Assembly: GCA_950295325.1 (NCBI GenBank)
Contig: OX485805.1
Coordinates: 7,254,501-7,318,500 of the forward strand
Direction: 5' to 3'
Length of the DNA stretch: 64,000 bases
DNA from: Polytrichum commune
Lineage: Eukaryota > Streptophyta > Polytrichopsida > Polytrichales > Polytrichaceae
Under the pieces are notes generated by a model, which had not been told where the DNA came from, searched no databases, and saw nothing but the letters and a program-made list of their open reading frames with translations. The position numbers and the translations under genes are program-made. How positions within the stretch are numbered: position 1 is the first letter of the stretch; every line of letters begins with the position of its first letter. Below are positions 63,713 to 64,000 of this stretch, in pieces.

Positions 63713-64000
63713 TTTGTAGCATCTTTTCAAATTCCTGCTCCACATTTCAAGGATCCACCTCCACCATGGCGAACTCCTAAGGAGTTATCCGACCATTGTC
63801 GACACATTGTAGCGGATTTGAAGCTTGGAGAGGCACCTCCAACTTCATCCTCATTTTCTTTTGCTCAACCCATTCGTTGGCAACCATCACCTGAAGGTAT
63901 TGTCCTTGTGGAGATCTTTGGAGGCATTGGCACAGGTTTGGCGGCAGTGTTGGAAGCTGGAATTACAGTTTGGCGATATATTCATGTGGACAATGGGTAT
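63713..64000 (+). CDS. Start of the Dnmt3-like methyltransferase frame (copy 2, partial)
   Basis: The frame opens after TAA at 63710-63712 and runs to the window end. It includes motif I (IFGGIGTG) near 63910-63940. Over the 180 nt from the TTG codon at 63818 it reads the same as copy 1. No ATG occurs before motif I. The catalytic motif IV lies beyond the window. Confidence 0.85.

Larger units (their letters stand above)
59499..64000 (+). mobile_element. Ty3/gypsy retrotransposon with DNA methyltransferase (copy 2, cut by window end)
   Basis: This is the plus-strand copy of the same family. It has a 5' LTR at 59499-59938, a leader, gag at 61174-63456, the protease C-terminal half in the +1 frame at 63413-63706, and the first 96 codons of the methyltransferase frame. 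From about 60860 onward it looks identical to copy 1 wherever compared, including the +1 frame change and the two TAA codons. Upstream of that point it has clearly diverged. The 5' ends of the two copies face each other across 5.85 kb. Confidence 0.95.

Overview
This window looks like intergenic DNA from a large, repeat-rich land-plant genome. The evidence is plant-type GT-AG introns, AT-rich spacers, Tourist-like MITEs with TAA/TTA target duplications, a tRNA-derived SINE, a CACTA-type end, and Ty3/gypsy LTR retrotransposons. No cellular gene present fixes the species. A non-flowering plant (fern, lycophyte, moss or gymnosperm) is my guess, because the main retroelement carries a Dnmt3-like methyltransferase and an integrase tail ending in a PHD finger, a combination I associate with streptophyte-algal and early land-plant elements. 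This guess is an inference.

The outstanding content is a Ty3/gypsy LTR retrotransposon family present twice, head to head. Copy 1 is on the minus strand, 43941-53646, and is nearly complete. Copy 2 is on the plus strand, from 59499 to the window end, where it is cut off inside the methyltransferase. The order in the element is LTR, a long leader with 144-bp tandem units, gag with two zinc knuckles and the protease active site, the protease C-terminal half in the +1 frame, a Dnmt3-like C5 cytosine methyltransferase, a 111-residue linker, reverse transcriptase, RNase H, integrase, a C4HC3 PHD finger, and LTR. Everything after gag lies in one reading frame cut by four stop codons. The methyltransferase segment has no ATG before its first motif, so it is probably made as part of a polyprotein, or else the family no longer expresses it. 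A mobile element that can make its own DNA methyltransferase and a histone-reading module could write or read its own chromatin state.

Other regions: 1-4.5 kb holds a Tourist-like MITE and a two-exon gene for a small membrane protein of unknown function, with decayed relatives at 6.5-7.6 kb and 39.4-39.7 kb. A 124-residue unknown protein is at 5.5-5.9 kb. Two remnants of a PIF/Harbinger transposase lie at 8.8-10 kb and 14.1-15 kb. A non-coding repeat family (called R1 here) occurs at 10.4-13.5, 34.1-37.0 and 42.1-43.6 kb, with a nested fold-back element that is also found alone at 26.8-27.5 kb. GC-rich, LTR-like repeats (called R3) occur at 17.2-18.9, 30.9-32.3 and 41.3-42.1 kb.

Between 19.8 and 24.8 kb is a patchwork of exons from unrelated genes on both strands: a BEACH-domain protein, an RNA polymerase I second-largest-subunit-like exon, an unrecognised multi-exon gene, and a broken FEGW-motif gene. 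It looks like a transposon-captured or otherwise shuffled gene-fragment block. The rest is degenerate repeat DNA. All family assignments come from reading motifs by eye; no database search was possible.
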